Assembly: GCA_963801715.1 (NCBI GenBank)
Contig: CAWDGB010000005.1
Span: 124,001 to 188,000, forward strand
Source of the DNA: CAVVJA01 sp963801715
GTDB taxonomy: Bacteria; Actinomycetota; Actinomycetes; Mycobacteriales; Jatrophihabitantaceae
Direction of reading: 5' to 3'
Length of the DNA: 64,000 nt
Positions 1 to 7,455 of the stretch are shown one piece after another (position 1 is the stretch's first letter; each line of letters begins with the position of its first letter). The notes under the pieces were generated by a model, which worked only from the letters and a program-made list of their open reading frames with translations, was not told the DNA's origin and did no database searches. A program made the translations under genes and the position numbers.

Positions 1-45
1 GCCGCGGAAACCCCGTTCAACCTCGTGTACGAGGCCCGACGCTAG
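1..45 (+). CDS. C-terminal end of an unidentified protein (5' cut by window edge)
   Basis: Frame 1 reads AAETPFNLVYEARR and then TAG at 43-45. A strong hairpin follows 22 bases later, which supports a real gene end. Similar FNLV-EARR endings occur in some SAM-dependent methyltransferases, but 14 residues are too few to assign a family. Confidence 0.5.
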   Translation, partial: AAETPFNLVYEARR

Positions 46-67
46 CTGCACCGCGGCTGCACAACGC

Positions 68-103
68 AAAGAGCCTGCGCCCGGGAGGGGGCGCAGGCTC
101 TTT
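68..103. terminator. Bidirectional intrinsic terminator between the upstream gene and hspR
   Basis: A perfect 15-bp stem (left arm 68-82 AAAGAGCCTGCGCCC, right arm 89-103) encloses a 6-base loop. It is flanked by AAA and TTT, so it can act on both strands. It lies between a plus-strand gene ending at 45 and hspR ending at 131 on the minus strand, a convergent pair. Confidence 0.9.
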
Positions 104-130
104 GACGGTGCGGCAGGCGAGGAGGCGGTT

Positions 131-520
131 TCAGCGGCGCGGCGGACGCCAGACGACGAGCGCCGTGGACGGGCCGCGGGCGGTGTCCAGCTCGGCGTAA
201 AGCTGCTCCAGGTGGGCCATCAACTCGGCTACCCGCGCCTGCAGCGCGTCGACATGGGATTCCAGCTCGATGATGCGTTTGATTCCCGCGAGATTCACAC
301 CCTCGTCTTGCGAGAGTCGCTGCACCTCACGCAGCAAGGCCACATCGCGCGCCGAATAACGCCGGCCACCGCCGACCGTCCGGCCCGGGGTGACCAGGCC
401 GAGCCGGTCGTACTGACGGAGTGTCTGGGCGTGCATGCCCGCCAGCGACGCAGCGACCGAGATCACGAAGACCGGCGCGTCCTCGGGCACGTCGTTGGGA
501 ACCGCGCGGCGACTAACCAT
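131..520 (-). CDS. hspR: HspR, MerR-type heat-shock repressor
   Basis: 129 aa. HspR is the actinobacterial repressor that binds HAIR inverted repeats and uses DnaK as co-repressor. The protein has a MerR-like helix-turn-helix near residues 16-55 (AASLAGMHAQTLRQYDRLGL, then GGGRRYSARDVALL) and a coiled coil around residues 80-110, which is usual for the family. I chose ATG 520 because GGGAGG lies five bases upstream; a longer frame reaching 637 would overlap dnaJ extensively. It starts one base after the dnaJ stop, so it is the last gene of the dnaK operon and probably regulates itself through the HAIR site upstream of dnaK. Confidence 0.93.
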   Translation of the reverse strand: MVSRRAVPNDVPEDAPVFVISVAASLAGMHAQTLRQYDRLGLVTPGRTVGGGRRYSARDVALLREVQRLSQDEGVNLAGIKRIIELESHVDALQARVAELMAHLEQLYAELDTARGPSTALVVWRPPRR

Positions 521-521
521 C

Positions 522-1733
522 TCAGCCTCCCGATGTCGCGGGCCGGGCGCCACGCGCGAGGGCGGCGGTGATTTGCGGACGCGGATCGTCACTCTGTGCC
601 TCCGCGTACTTCTGCAGCGCATCCTTGGCGTCGCCACTTACTTTCTGCGGCACGGCAACCTCAACGGTGACGAGCAGGTCGCCCGCCCCTCCGCCCCGCT
701 TGGGCGCGCCCTTGCCGCGGGCCCGCAGCGTGCGTCCGGACGGCGTGCCGGCCGGCACGCGCAGTGCGACCGATCCATCCAAGGTCGGTACACGCAACGT
801 CGTGCCCAGGGCCGCTTCGGCAAATGTGATTGGCGCGGTCAACGTCAGATCGTCGCCGCTACGACCGAACAGATCGTCGGCGGCGACATGCACCGTGACA
901 TACAGGTCGCCGGCCGGTCCACTGCGGGCGCCTGGACTGCCCTTGCCGGGGATCCGCAACCGCGCGCCATCTCGCACGCCTTGCGGTACCCGCACGGTGA
1001 TGCTCCGGGTCTGCGTCGTCACGCCGGAGCCAAGGCACGTTGGGCACGGCTCGTCGATTACCTGGCCGGTGCCCTGACACACTCGGCAGGGCTCACTGAA
1101 GCCGAACGCCCCCTGGTTATGGCTAACGAACCCCGAACCGCCGCAGTTGGTGCAGACATGCGGCGCAGTGCCCGGCTTCGCCCCGATCCCGCCGCAGGTG
1201 CGACAGGTTGCGGGGCCGGACAGCTGTAACGGGAGCGTCGCGCCGTGCACCGCCTCGTCGAAACCGAGCGTGACGGAGGCCTCGAGGTCCTGACCTCGAG
1301 TCGGTCCGGTCGAGCCTGCGGTCCGGGTCCGGGTGCGCCCGCGCGAGTTGCCGAACAGCCCGCCGAACAAGTCACCCAAGCCACCGCCGCCCGTGGTCGT
1401 TGCGGTGCTGTCGCCGAACAGGTCCGACATGTCGAAGGGCACGCCGCCGGGACCGGTGCTGCCCGCGTTCGGAAAACCGCCGCGGTACGCGCCGCCGGCG
1501 AACACTGACCGCGCTTCGTCATATTCCTTGCGCTTCGCGTCGTCGGAGAGGACGTCATAGGCCTCCGAGACCTCCTTGAACCGAGCCTCGGCCTCGGCGT
1601 TGCCCGGGTTCTTGTCCGGGTGCAGCTCGCGAGCGAGCTTGCGGTAGCTCTTCTTGATGTCTGCCGCACTGGTGTCCTTGGTGACGCCCAGCGCCTTGTA
1701 GTAGTCCTTTTCGAGCCAGTCCTTCGTGCTCAC
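522..1733 (-). CDS. dnaJ: DnaJ (Hsp40) co-chaperone
   Basis: 403 aa, a full-length type I DnaJ. It delivers unfolded clients to DnaK and stimulates DnaK ATPase activity in the cytoplasm. The J domain occupies residues 10-75 with the HPD tripeptide (ELHPDKNPG). A Gly/Phe-rich stretch follows at about 80-135. The four CxxCxGxG zinc repeats are CRTCGGIG, CTNCGGSG, CRVCQGTG and CPTCLGSG, and a C-terminal client-binding region completes the protein. The position between grpE and hspR is the standard actinobacterial dnaJ1 arrangement, so it should be heat-induced through HspR. Confidence 0.97.
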   Translation of the reverse strand: MSTKDWLEKDYYKALGVTKDTSAADIKKSYRKLARELHPDKNPGNAEAEARFKEVSEAYDVLSDDAKRKEYDEARSVFAGGAYRGGFPNAGSTGPGGVPFDMSDLFGDSTATTTGGGGLGDLFGGLFGNSRGRTRTRTAGSTGPTRGQDLEASVTLGFDEAVHGATLPLQLSGPATCRTCGGIGAKPGTAPHVCTNCGGSGFVSHNQGAFGFSEPCRVCQGTGQVIDEPCPTCLGSGVTTQTRSITVRVPQGVRDGARLRIPGKGSPGARSGPAGDLYVTVHVAADDLFGRSGDDLTLTAPITFAEAALGTTLRVPTLDGSVALRVPAGTPSGRTLRARGKGAPKRGGGAGDLLVTVEVAVPQKVSGDAKDALQKYAEAQSDDPRPQITAALARGARPATSGG

Positions 1734-1792
1734 TGGTGCGTCACCTCGCTTTCCTTCTCATGGTGCCGTCGGTAGCCGAGACGACGGCCGTC

Positions 1793-2449
1793 TTACACCT
1801 CGGAGGCGGACTCGGGTGCCGCGTCGACCGGAGCCGCTTTCGGCTCAGACCGCTCTTCCGCAGCGGCACCAGGGGCAACCGGGTCCGTCACCCCTACCAT
1901 CGCGGCCCGCAACAGCCGATCGCGGTACTCGTATCCCCGACGCATCACCGTGGTCGCGGTCGGCACCGTAACCGCTGGGCTCTCCCCGTGCAGCACGGCC
2001 TCGTAACGAGCCGGATCGAACCGATCGCCGACCTCGCCGAACGCGACGAGGCCGTGCTTGGCGAGCACCGTGTCGAGCTGGTCAGCCACCGCCTTGAACG
2101 CGCCGGTCAGATCCCCGTGCTCCCGCGCGCGTTCGATGTCGTCCAGCACCGGTAGCAAGTCGGCGATTACCCGACCGGCGGCAAGCTCGCCGACTACCAC
2201 GCGATCACGGTCCACCCGCTTGCGGTAGTTGGCGAACTCGGCCTGCAGGCGTTGCAGGTCCGCGGTGCGCTCCGCGAGTTCGTCCTCGCTCGATCGGGAG
2301 ACTCCCGGCAGCGGCGGGCCCGCGGAAGTGGCCCGATCCGCCGCTGGGTCAGGATCAGGATGGCGAGGCTCACCGGTGATCGGGTCGATGCGCCGCTTGT
2401 CGCGAATCACCACCCGATCCGGATCGTCCGGCCTGGAACGATCGGTCAC
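1793..2449 (-). CDS. grpE: GrpE nucleotide-exchange factor
   Basis: 218 aa. GrpE releases ADP from DnaK. A charged, poorly conserved N-terminal tail of about 60 residues precedes the long coiled-coil helix (ELAERTADLQRLQAEFANY) and the beta domain, with FDPARYEAV near residue 150. The start is GTG at 2449, overlapping the dnaK stop in a GTGA arrangement, so translation is probably coupled to dnaK. A 59-bp gap separates it from dnaJ. Confidence 0.95.
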   Translation of the reverse strand: MTDRSRPDDPDRVVIRDKRRIDPITGEPRHPDPDPAADRATSAGPPLPGVSRSSEDELAERTADLQRLQAEFANYRKRVDRDRVVVGELAAGRVIADLLPVLDDIERAREHGDLTGAFKAVADQLDTVLAKHGLVAFGEVGDRFDPARYEAVLHGESPAVTVPTATTVMRRGYEYRDRLLRAAMVGVTDPVAPGAAAEERSEPKAAPVDAAPESASEV

Positions 2450-4326
2450 TTCTTGTCACCCTCGGGGCCCTCGTCCACGACCTCGGCGTCGACGACGGTG
2501 TCATCGGCGGCCTGGCTCGATCCGGAGTCATGAGACGGACCGTCCGCTGATGTGCCATCGCCGGCCGCGGCACTCGCGGCCTGTGTCGCCTCGTACATCG
2601 CCCCGCCGACCTCTTGTGACACCCGGGCGACCTTGTCCTGCGCCGCCCGGATCGCGGTGTAGTCGGCACCGTTGAGCGCCGTCCGCAGTTCGGCGAGCGC
2701 GCCCTCGAGTTCTGACTTCTTGTCGGCCGGGATCTTGTCGCCGTTGTCAGCAAGGAACTTCTCGGTCGAGTACTGCAGGGTCTCGGCCGTGTTGCGCGTC
2801 TCCGCCTCCTCGCGGCGCCGGCGGTCCTCCTCGGCGTGCGCCTCGGCATCGCCCATCATCCGCTCGATCTCGTCCTTGGACAGGCCCGAGCCGCCGGTGA
2901 TCGTCATGCCCTGTTCCTTGTTGGTGGCCAGGTCCTTGGCCGAGACATGCACGATGCCGTTGGCATCGATGTCGAACGTGACCTCGATCTGCGGTACGCC
3001 GCGGGGCGCCGGAGGCAACCCAGTCAGCTCGAACATGCCGAGCTTCTTGTTGTAGGCCGCGATCTCCCGCTCCCCCTGGAACACCTGGATCTGCACGCTC
3101 GGCTGGTTGTCGTCAGCCGTGGTGAAGATCTCCGACCGCTTGGTGGGGATCGTCGTGTTCCGCTCGATGAGCCGGGTCATGATGCCGCCCTTGGTCTCGA
3201 TGCCGAGCGACAGCGGGGTGACATCCAGCAGGAGGACGTCCTTGACCTCACCCTTGAGCACGCCAGCTTGCAGGGTCGCGCCAACGGCGACGACCTCGTC
3301 CGGGTTGACGCCCTTGTTGGGCTCCTTGCCACCGGTCAGCTCCTTGACCAGGTCGCCGACGGCCGGCATGCGGGTCGCCCCACCAACCAGCACGACGTGG
3401 TCGATCTGACCGACGCTGATACCGGCGTCCTTGATCACGTTCTGGAACGGCGCACGGGTACGGTCGAGCAGATCCTGCGTGATCTTCTGGAACTCAGCGC
3501 GGGAAAGGGACTCGTCCATGAACAGCGGGTTCTTCTCCGCGTCCTGCGTGATGTAGGGCAGGTTGATCGAGGTCTGGTTGGACGAGGACAGCTCGATCTT
3601 CGCCTTCTCCGCGGCCTCGCGGAGACGCTGCATCGCCATCTTGTCCCGGGCCAGGTCGATACCGTGGCCGGCGCGGAACTTGTCCACGAGCCAGTCGATG
3701 ATCCGCTGGTCCCAGTCGTCGCCACCGAGGTGGTTGTCACCACTCGTGGCCTTGACCTCGATGACGCCTTCGCCGATCTCGAGCAGGGACACGTCGAACG
3801 TGCCGCCGCCGAGGTCGAAAACCAAGATCGTCTGCTCCTTCTCGCCCTTGTCCAAGCCATACGCGAGGGCAGCGGCGGTCGGCTCGTTGATGATGCGGAG
3901 CACGTTGAGCCCCGCGATCTGCCCGGCCTCCTTGGTGGCCTGGCGCTGTGAGTCGTTGAAGTAAGCCGGAACGGTGATGACGGCCTCGGTGATCGTCTCG
4001 CCCAGATAGGCCTCGGCGTCGCGCTTGAGCTTCTGCAGAACGCGCGCGCTGATCTCCTGCGCGGTGTAGTTCTTGCCGTCGATCGTCACCTTCCAGCTCG
4101 CGTCGCCCATGTGGCGCTTGACGGAGCGGATGGTCCGGTCGACGTTGGTCACGGCCTGGCGCTTCGCTACCTCGCCGACCAGTACCTCGCCGTTCTTGGC
4201 GAACGCGACCACGCTGGGTGTGGTGCGTGAGCCCTCGGCATTGGCGATGACCTCCGGCTCGCCGCCGGTCAGCACCGCGACTACGGAGTTGGTGGTACCC
4301 AGGTCGATGCCGACCGCTCGGGTCAT
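2446..4326 (-). CDS. dnaK: DnaK (Hsp70) chaperone
   Basis: 626 aa, normal length. It starts MTRAVGIDLGTTNSVVAVL, the Hsp70 phosphate-1 loop. The nucleotide-binding domain covers about 1-365 (VFDLGGGTFDVS near 170 and VLVGGATRMPAV near 310). The substrate-binding domain and helical lid follow. The acidic C-terminus EVVDEGPEGDKK is typical of actinobacterial DnaK. First gene of dnaK-grpE-dnaJ-hspR; the HAIR-like operator lies 75 bp upstream of the ATG. Confidence 0.98.
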   Translation of the reverse strand: MTRAVGIDLGTTNSVVAVLTGGEPEVIANAEGSRTTPSVVAFAKNGEVLVGEVAKRQAVTNVDRTIRSVKRHMGDASWKVTIDGKNYTAQEISARVLQKLKRDAEAYLGETITEAVITVPAYFNDSQRQATKEAGQIAGLNVLRIINEPTAAALAYGLDKGEKEQTILVFDLGGGTFDVSLLEIGEGVIEVKATSGDNHLGGDDWDQRIIDWLVDKFRAGHGIDLARDKMAMQRLREAAEKAKIELSSSNQTSINLPYITQDAEKNPLFMDESLSRAEFQKITQDLLDRTRAPFQNVIKDAGISVGQIDHVVLVGGATRMPAVGDLVKELTGGKEPNKGVNPDEVVAVGATLQAGVLKGEVKDVLLLDVTPLSLGIETKGGIMTRLIERNTTIPTKRSEIFTTADDNQPSVQIQVFQGEREIAAYNKKLGMFELTGLPPAPRGVPQIEVTFDIDANGIVHVSAKDLATNKEQGMTITGGSGLSKDEIERMMGDAEAHAEEDRRRREEAETRNTAETLQYSTEKFLADNGDKIPADKKSELEGALAELRTALNGADYTAIRAAQDKVARVSQEVGGAMYEATQAASAAAGDGTSADGPSHDSGSSQAADDTVVDAEVVDEGPEGDKK

Positions 4327-4400
4327 AGATGTCTCCTCGATAATTGATGGCCTGATGTGCTCGTCAATCGTGCCCAGTCTGCTGGGCCACTGTCAAAAGA

Positions 4401-4421
4401 ACTGAGTCTGGTGCGCTCAAC
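4401..4421. promoter_or_regulatory. HAIR-like operator for HspR upstream of dnaK
   Basis: The plus strand reads ACTGAGT, seven bases, then GCTCAAC. The HAIR consensus is CTTGAGT-N7-ACTCAAG; spacing is exact and 10 of 14 arm positions match. It sits in the 194-bp divergent region between dnaK and the CtaG-like gene, where HspR would repress dnaK. The call rests on motif resemblance and context. Confidence 0.75.
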
Positions 4422-4520
4422 TTCCCGTAGCGGCAGTGACGCCCGTCACAGTTCGCCCCTTTCGGCCGCCCACACGCTGGACTGGTCGTCCTACCGGACA
4501 CGGAGAGGAGACTGGACGCC

Positions 4521-5669
4521 GTGCCGGACCGTTCTGCCGCGACATCAGACGCGACGACGCGGCGCGTCCCGGACCTGGTGTGGATCGCTTGGCTGGTGGC
4601 CGCCGGAATCCTGGTCGTGCTCACAGTCAACGTGGTCCGTCACTTGGCGGCTGGCGGTGCCCACGAGCATCCGTCCGCTGCCTTGTTCCGCGCGGGCGAG
4701 TCGCGCACGCTGCGGCCACTGCTCGGCAGCGCGCTCGTCACCGAGTGGCAGGTGAATGCCGTTGCCCTGGCAGTACTAGCTCTGGGCCTCGCGTGGTACG
4801 TCACCGGGACCGCTCTGCTGCGCCGCCGCACCGGCGAGGTGTGGCCGTGGTGGCGCACGGCGTGCTTCGCGGCCGGCCTCGCGGTATGCGGGTACGCGAC
4901 GTGCGGCGCCATCGCCGTCTACGACCAGGCCCTGTTCAGCGCCCACATGATCGGCCACCTTGCCCTCGTCATGGTCGCCCCCGCCCTGATCGTCGCCGGC
5001 GGTCCGCTTCGGCTGGCCGTCACCGCGAGCCGGCCGGCTACCGCCAGCCGAATCCAACGGGTGACTGACAGTCCGGTCGTTGCGGTCCTCACCTCGCCAC
5101 CGGTCGCGCTCGCCTGCTACGCAGCGGTGATCGTGGGCAGCCATCTGACCGGCCTCATGGACGCCATCATGGAGCACACGTGGGCAGGCCAGGTCGAGCA
5201 TGTCGTCTACCTCGTGGTCGGCTATCAGTTCTTCGTGCTGGTCATCGGCGACGAGCCGATCAAGTGGCGGCTGTCCACGCCGGTGCGTTGGGTCCTGCTC
5301 GCCGTCGCCATGGCGGTCGACACGTTCACCGGCATCACCCTGATGCTCGCCACCGTACCGGTCGCGATGGGGACGCTGCCTGGCCTTCGGGTCGATCCGC
5401 TCGACGACACGCACACCGGCGGCGCGATCATGTGGTTCTGGGGCGACGCGATCATGGCCCTGATCATGGTCGCCCTCGTCATTAGCTGGTTGCGCACGTC
5501 CGGCCAGTCGGCCCGCGACCGCGACAGCTGGTTGGAGCAGGCCCGAGACGCGACGCTGCGCGATCGAACCGGCGACGGCTCCGGCGGCGATATCGATGTG
5601 GACCAAGCCCGCCTAGCCGCCTACAACGAATGGCTCGCCAGCCTCGCCCGCCACGATCAGCGTCACTGA
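4521..5669 (+). CDS. CtaG-family membrane protein (cytochrome c oxidase assembly type)
   Basis: 382 aa, polytopic. Hydrophobic helices start at about residue 20 and recur to about 330; HMIGHLALVMVAPALIVAGG (near 155) is typical of the caa3-CtaG family, where the histidines are thought to bind copper. The family helps mature aa3/caa3 cytochrome oxidase in the membrane. GTG 4521 is supported by the upstream GGAGAGGAG. It is divergent from dnaK and convergent with the GH13 gene. No oxidase genes lie nearby, so the oxidase link is by family only. Confidence 0.82.
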   Translation: MPDRSAATSDATTRRVPDLVWIAWLVAAGILVVLTVNVVRHLAAGGAHEHPSAALFRAGESRTLRPLLGSALVTEWQVNAVALAVLALGLAWYVTGTALLRRRTGEVWPWWRTACFAAGLAVCGYATCGAIAVYDQALFSAHMIGHLALVMVAPALIVAGGPLRLAVTASRPATASRIQRVTDSPVVAVLTSPPVALACYAAVIVGSHLTGLMDAIMEHTWAGQVEHVVYLVVGYQFFVLVIGDEPIKWRLSTPVRWVLLAVAMAVDTFTGITLMLATVPVAMGTLPGLRVDPLDDTHTGGAIMWFWGDAIMALIMVALVISWLRTSGQSARDRDSWLEQARDATLRDRTGDGSGGDIDVDQARLAAYNEWLASLARHDQRH

Positions 5670-5690
5670 CGGCCCAGGCATGTCGCGTCA

Positions 5691-7448
5691 CTAGGGCGTG
5701 GCAGCGTCCACGCGGCGATAGACGCGGCACTCCCAGGGCCGCAGGTCCAGGTCCGTACCGGCGTCGACCGGATAGTTGGCGAGCACGAGTTCGCTCGCTG
5801 CCCAGGCGCCGCGCTGGGGCACCTCGGCGGCCACGGTCGTGTCGGAGAAATTGCCCACGACGAGCAGCGTCACTGGGTCCAGCGCCCGGGTGTAGGCATA
5901 GACGAGTTCGTCGTCGGGGAGCAGCATCGTGAAGTCGCCATTAGCCACCACCGGGTCGGTGTGCCGCAAGGCGATAACCCGCCGGACGTAGTGGAAGACC
6001 GAGTTCGGGTCGCCCCGCGCCTCCGCCACGTTGATCTGCCGATGGTTTGGGTTGACCGGCAGCCAGGGCGTTCCGGTCGTGAACCCGGCGTTTGGCGAAT
6101 CGTCCCATTGCATCGGCGTTCGGGCGTTGTCACGGCTCATGTACCGCATCGCCGCGAGCACGGTTTCCGGATCTTCTCCAGACGCGACGGCGGCGGTGTA
6201 GTGACTACGAGACTCGATGTCGTCGAAATCGTCGATGCTCGCGAACGGAGCGTTTGTCATGCCGATCTCGTCGCCTTGATACACGTAGGGCGTCCCGCGA
6301 TGCAGGTGCAACACGGTCGCAAGCAGCTTTGCCGATAGGACTCGGTAATTGCGGTCATCCCCGAACCGAGAGACGCTCCGCGGCTGATCGTGGTTGCTCC
6401 AATAGAGGCTGTTCCAGCCCACATCAGCCAGTCCGGCCTGCCACCGGCCAAGAGTTGCCTTCAGGTCGCGGAGCCGCAGTGGCTGCACATCCCATTTGGA
6501 CGCCCCCCGGTCGAGCCATACGTGCTCGAACTGGAACACCATGTCCAGCTCAGCCCGCGCTGGATCGGTGAAGAGCCGCGCCTGGTCGACGGTTACCAGC
6601 GGCATCTCACCGACCGTCAGGTATCGACCGTCTCGGTCGGCGAAGACTTCGCGATGCATCTCCTGCAAGTACTCGTGCAAGCGCGGACCGCCGACAAAGT
6701 ACGGTGTTCCGTCGCCCCACAGACCGGACCGGACAAGGCCGTCGGGGAGCGCCGGATCCTTGGAGATCATGTTGATGACATCCATGCGGAATCCGTCGAT
6801 CCCGCGATCGAGCCACCATCGCATCATCGCGTAAATGGCCTGCCGTACCTCGGAATTCTCCCAATTGAGGTCCGGCTGCTTCCTCGAGAAAATATGCATG
6901 TAGTACTCGTGCGACCGCTCGTCGAATTCCCAGGCCGAACCGGAAAAGAAGGACTGCCAGTTGGTCGGCTCGGCCCCCAGGTCACCGGCATGCATCCCCT
7001 CGCGCGCGCCTCGCCACCAGTACCAGTTCCGCTTGGCATTGTCAGCGCTGGATCGCGACTCGATGAACCACGGGTGCTCGTCGGAGGTGTGGTTCACCAC
7101 CAGGTCCATGACGAGCTTGATTCCCCGGTCGTGCAGGGCCGCGAGCAATTCGTCGAAGTCAGCCAACGTGCCGAAGACGGGATCGATCTCCTGATAGTCG
7201 CTGATGTCGTAGCCGTTGTCGTCCTGCGGAGACGGGTATACCGGCGATAGCCAGACGACATCAACGCCAAGCTCAGCCAGGTAATCGACCTTAGAGGTGA
7301 TCCCCTTGAGATCCCCGATGCCATCGCCATTCGAGTCGGCAAAGCTGCGCGGATAGATCTGGTACACGACCGCTGACCGCCACCACGGCTCGCCTCCCGC
7401 CTGAGCTGCGTGAGGTGCAGGACTGCGGTCTGGCGAGGTTGTCCTCAT
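5691..7448 (-). CDS. GH13 alpha-glucosidase (oligo-1,6-glucosidase type)
   Basis: 585 aa, cytoplasmic (no signal peptide). N-terminal motif WWRSAVVYQIYPRSFADSNG at 22-41. GH13 conserved regions: DLVVNH 115-120; GFRMDVI with nucleophile Asp223; VGEMP with acid/base Glu281; NHDQPR with transition-state Asp354. The family hydrolyses alpha-1,4 or alpha-1,6 bonds of maltose or isomaltose oligosaccharides; exact linkage cannot be read from sequence. I used ATG 7448, seven bases after the upstream gene's stop; an in-frame extension to 7679 would overlap that gene. Likely co-transcribed with the membrane protein upstream. Confidence 0.9.
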   Translation of the reverse strand: MRTTSPDRSPAPHAAQAGGEPWWRSAVVYQIYPRSFADSNGDGIGDLKGITSKVDYLAELGVDVVWLSPVYPSPQDDNGYDISDYQEIDPVFGTLADFDELLAALHDRGIKLVMDLVVNHTSDEHPWFIESRSSADNAKRNWYWWRGAREGMHAGDLGAEPTNWQSFFSGSAWEFDERSHEYYMHIFSRKQPDLNWENSEVRQAIYAMMRWWLDRGIDGFRMDVINMISKDPALPDGLVRSGLWGDGTPYFVGGPRLHEYLQEMHREVFADRDGRYLTVGEMPLVTVDQARLFTDPARAELDMVFQFEHVWLDRGASKWDVQPLRLRDLKATLGRWQAGLADVGWNSLYWSNHDQPRSVSRFGDDRNYRVLSAKLLATVLHLHRGTPYVYQGDEIGMTNAPFASIDDFDDIESRSHYTAAVASGEDPETVLAAMRYMSRDNARTPMQWDDSPNAGFTTGTPWLPVNPNHRQINVAEARGDPNSVFHYVRRVIALRHTDPVVANGDFTMLLPDDELVYAYTRALDPVTLLVVGNFSDTTVAAEVPQRGAWAASELVLANYPVDAGTDLDLRPWECRVYRRVDAATP

Positions 7449-7455
7449 GGCCTCA

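Noticed and set aside
2836..3951. Long plus-strand open frame (371 codons) opposite dnaK
   Set aside because: It mirrors dnaK codons in a high-GC gene; composition is Arg/Asp/Leu-rich with no family signature and dnaK is certain.
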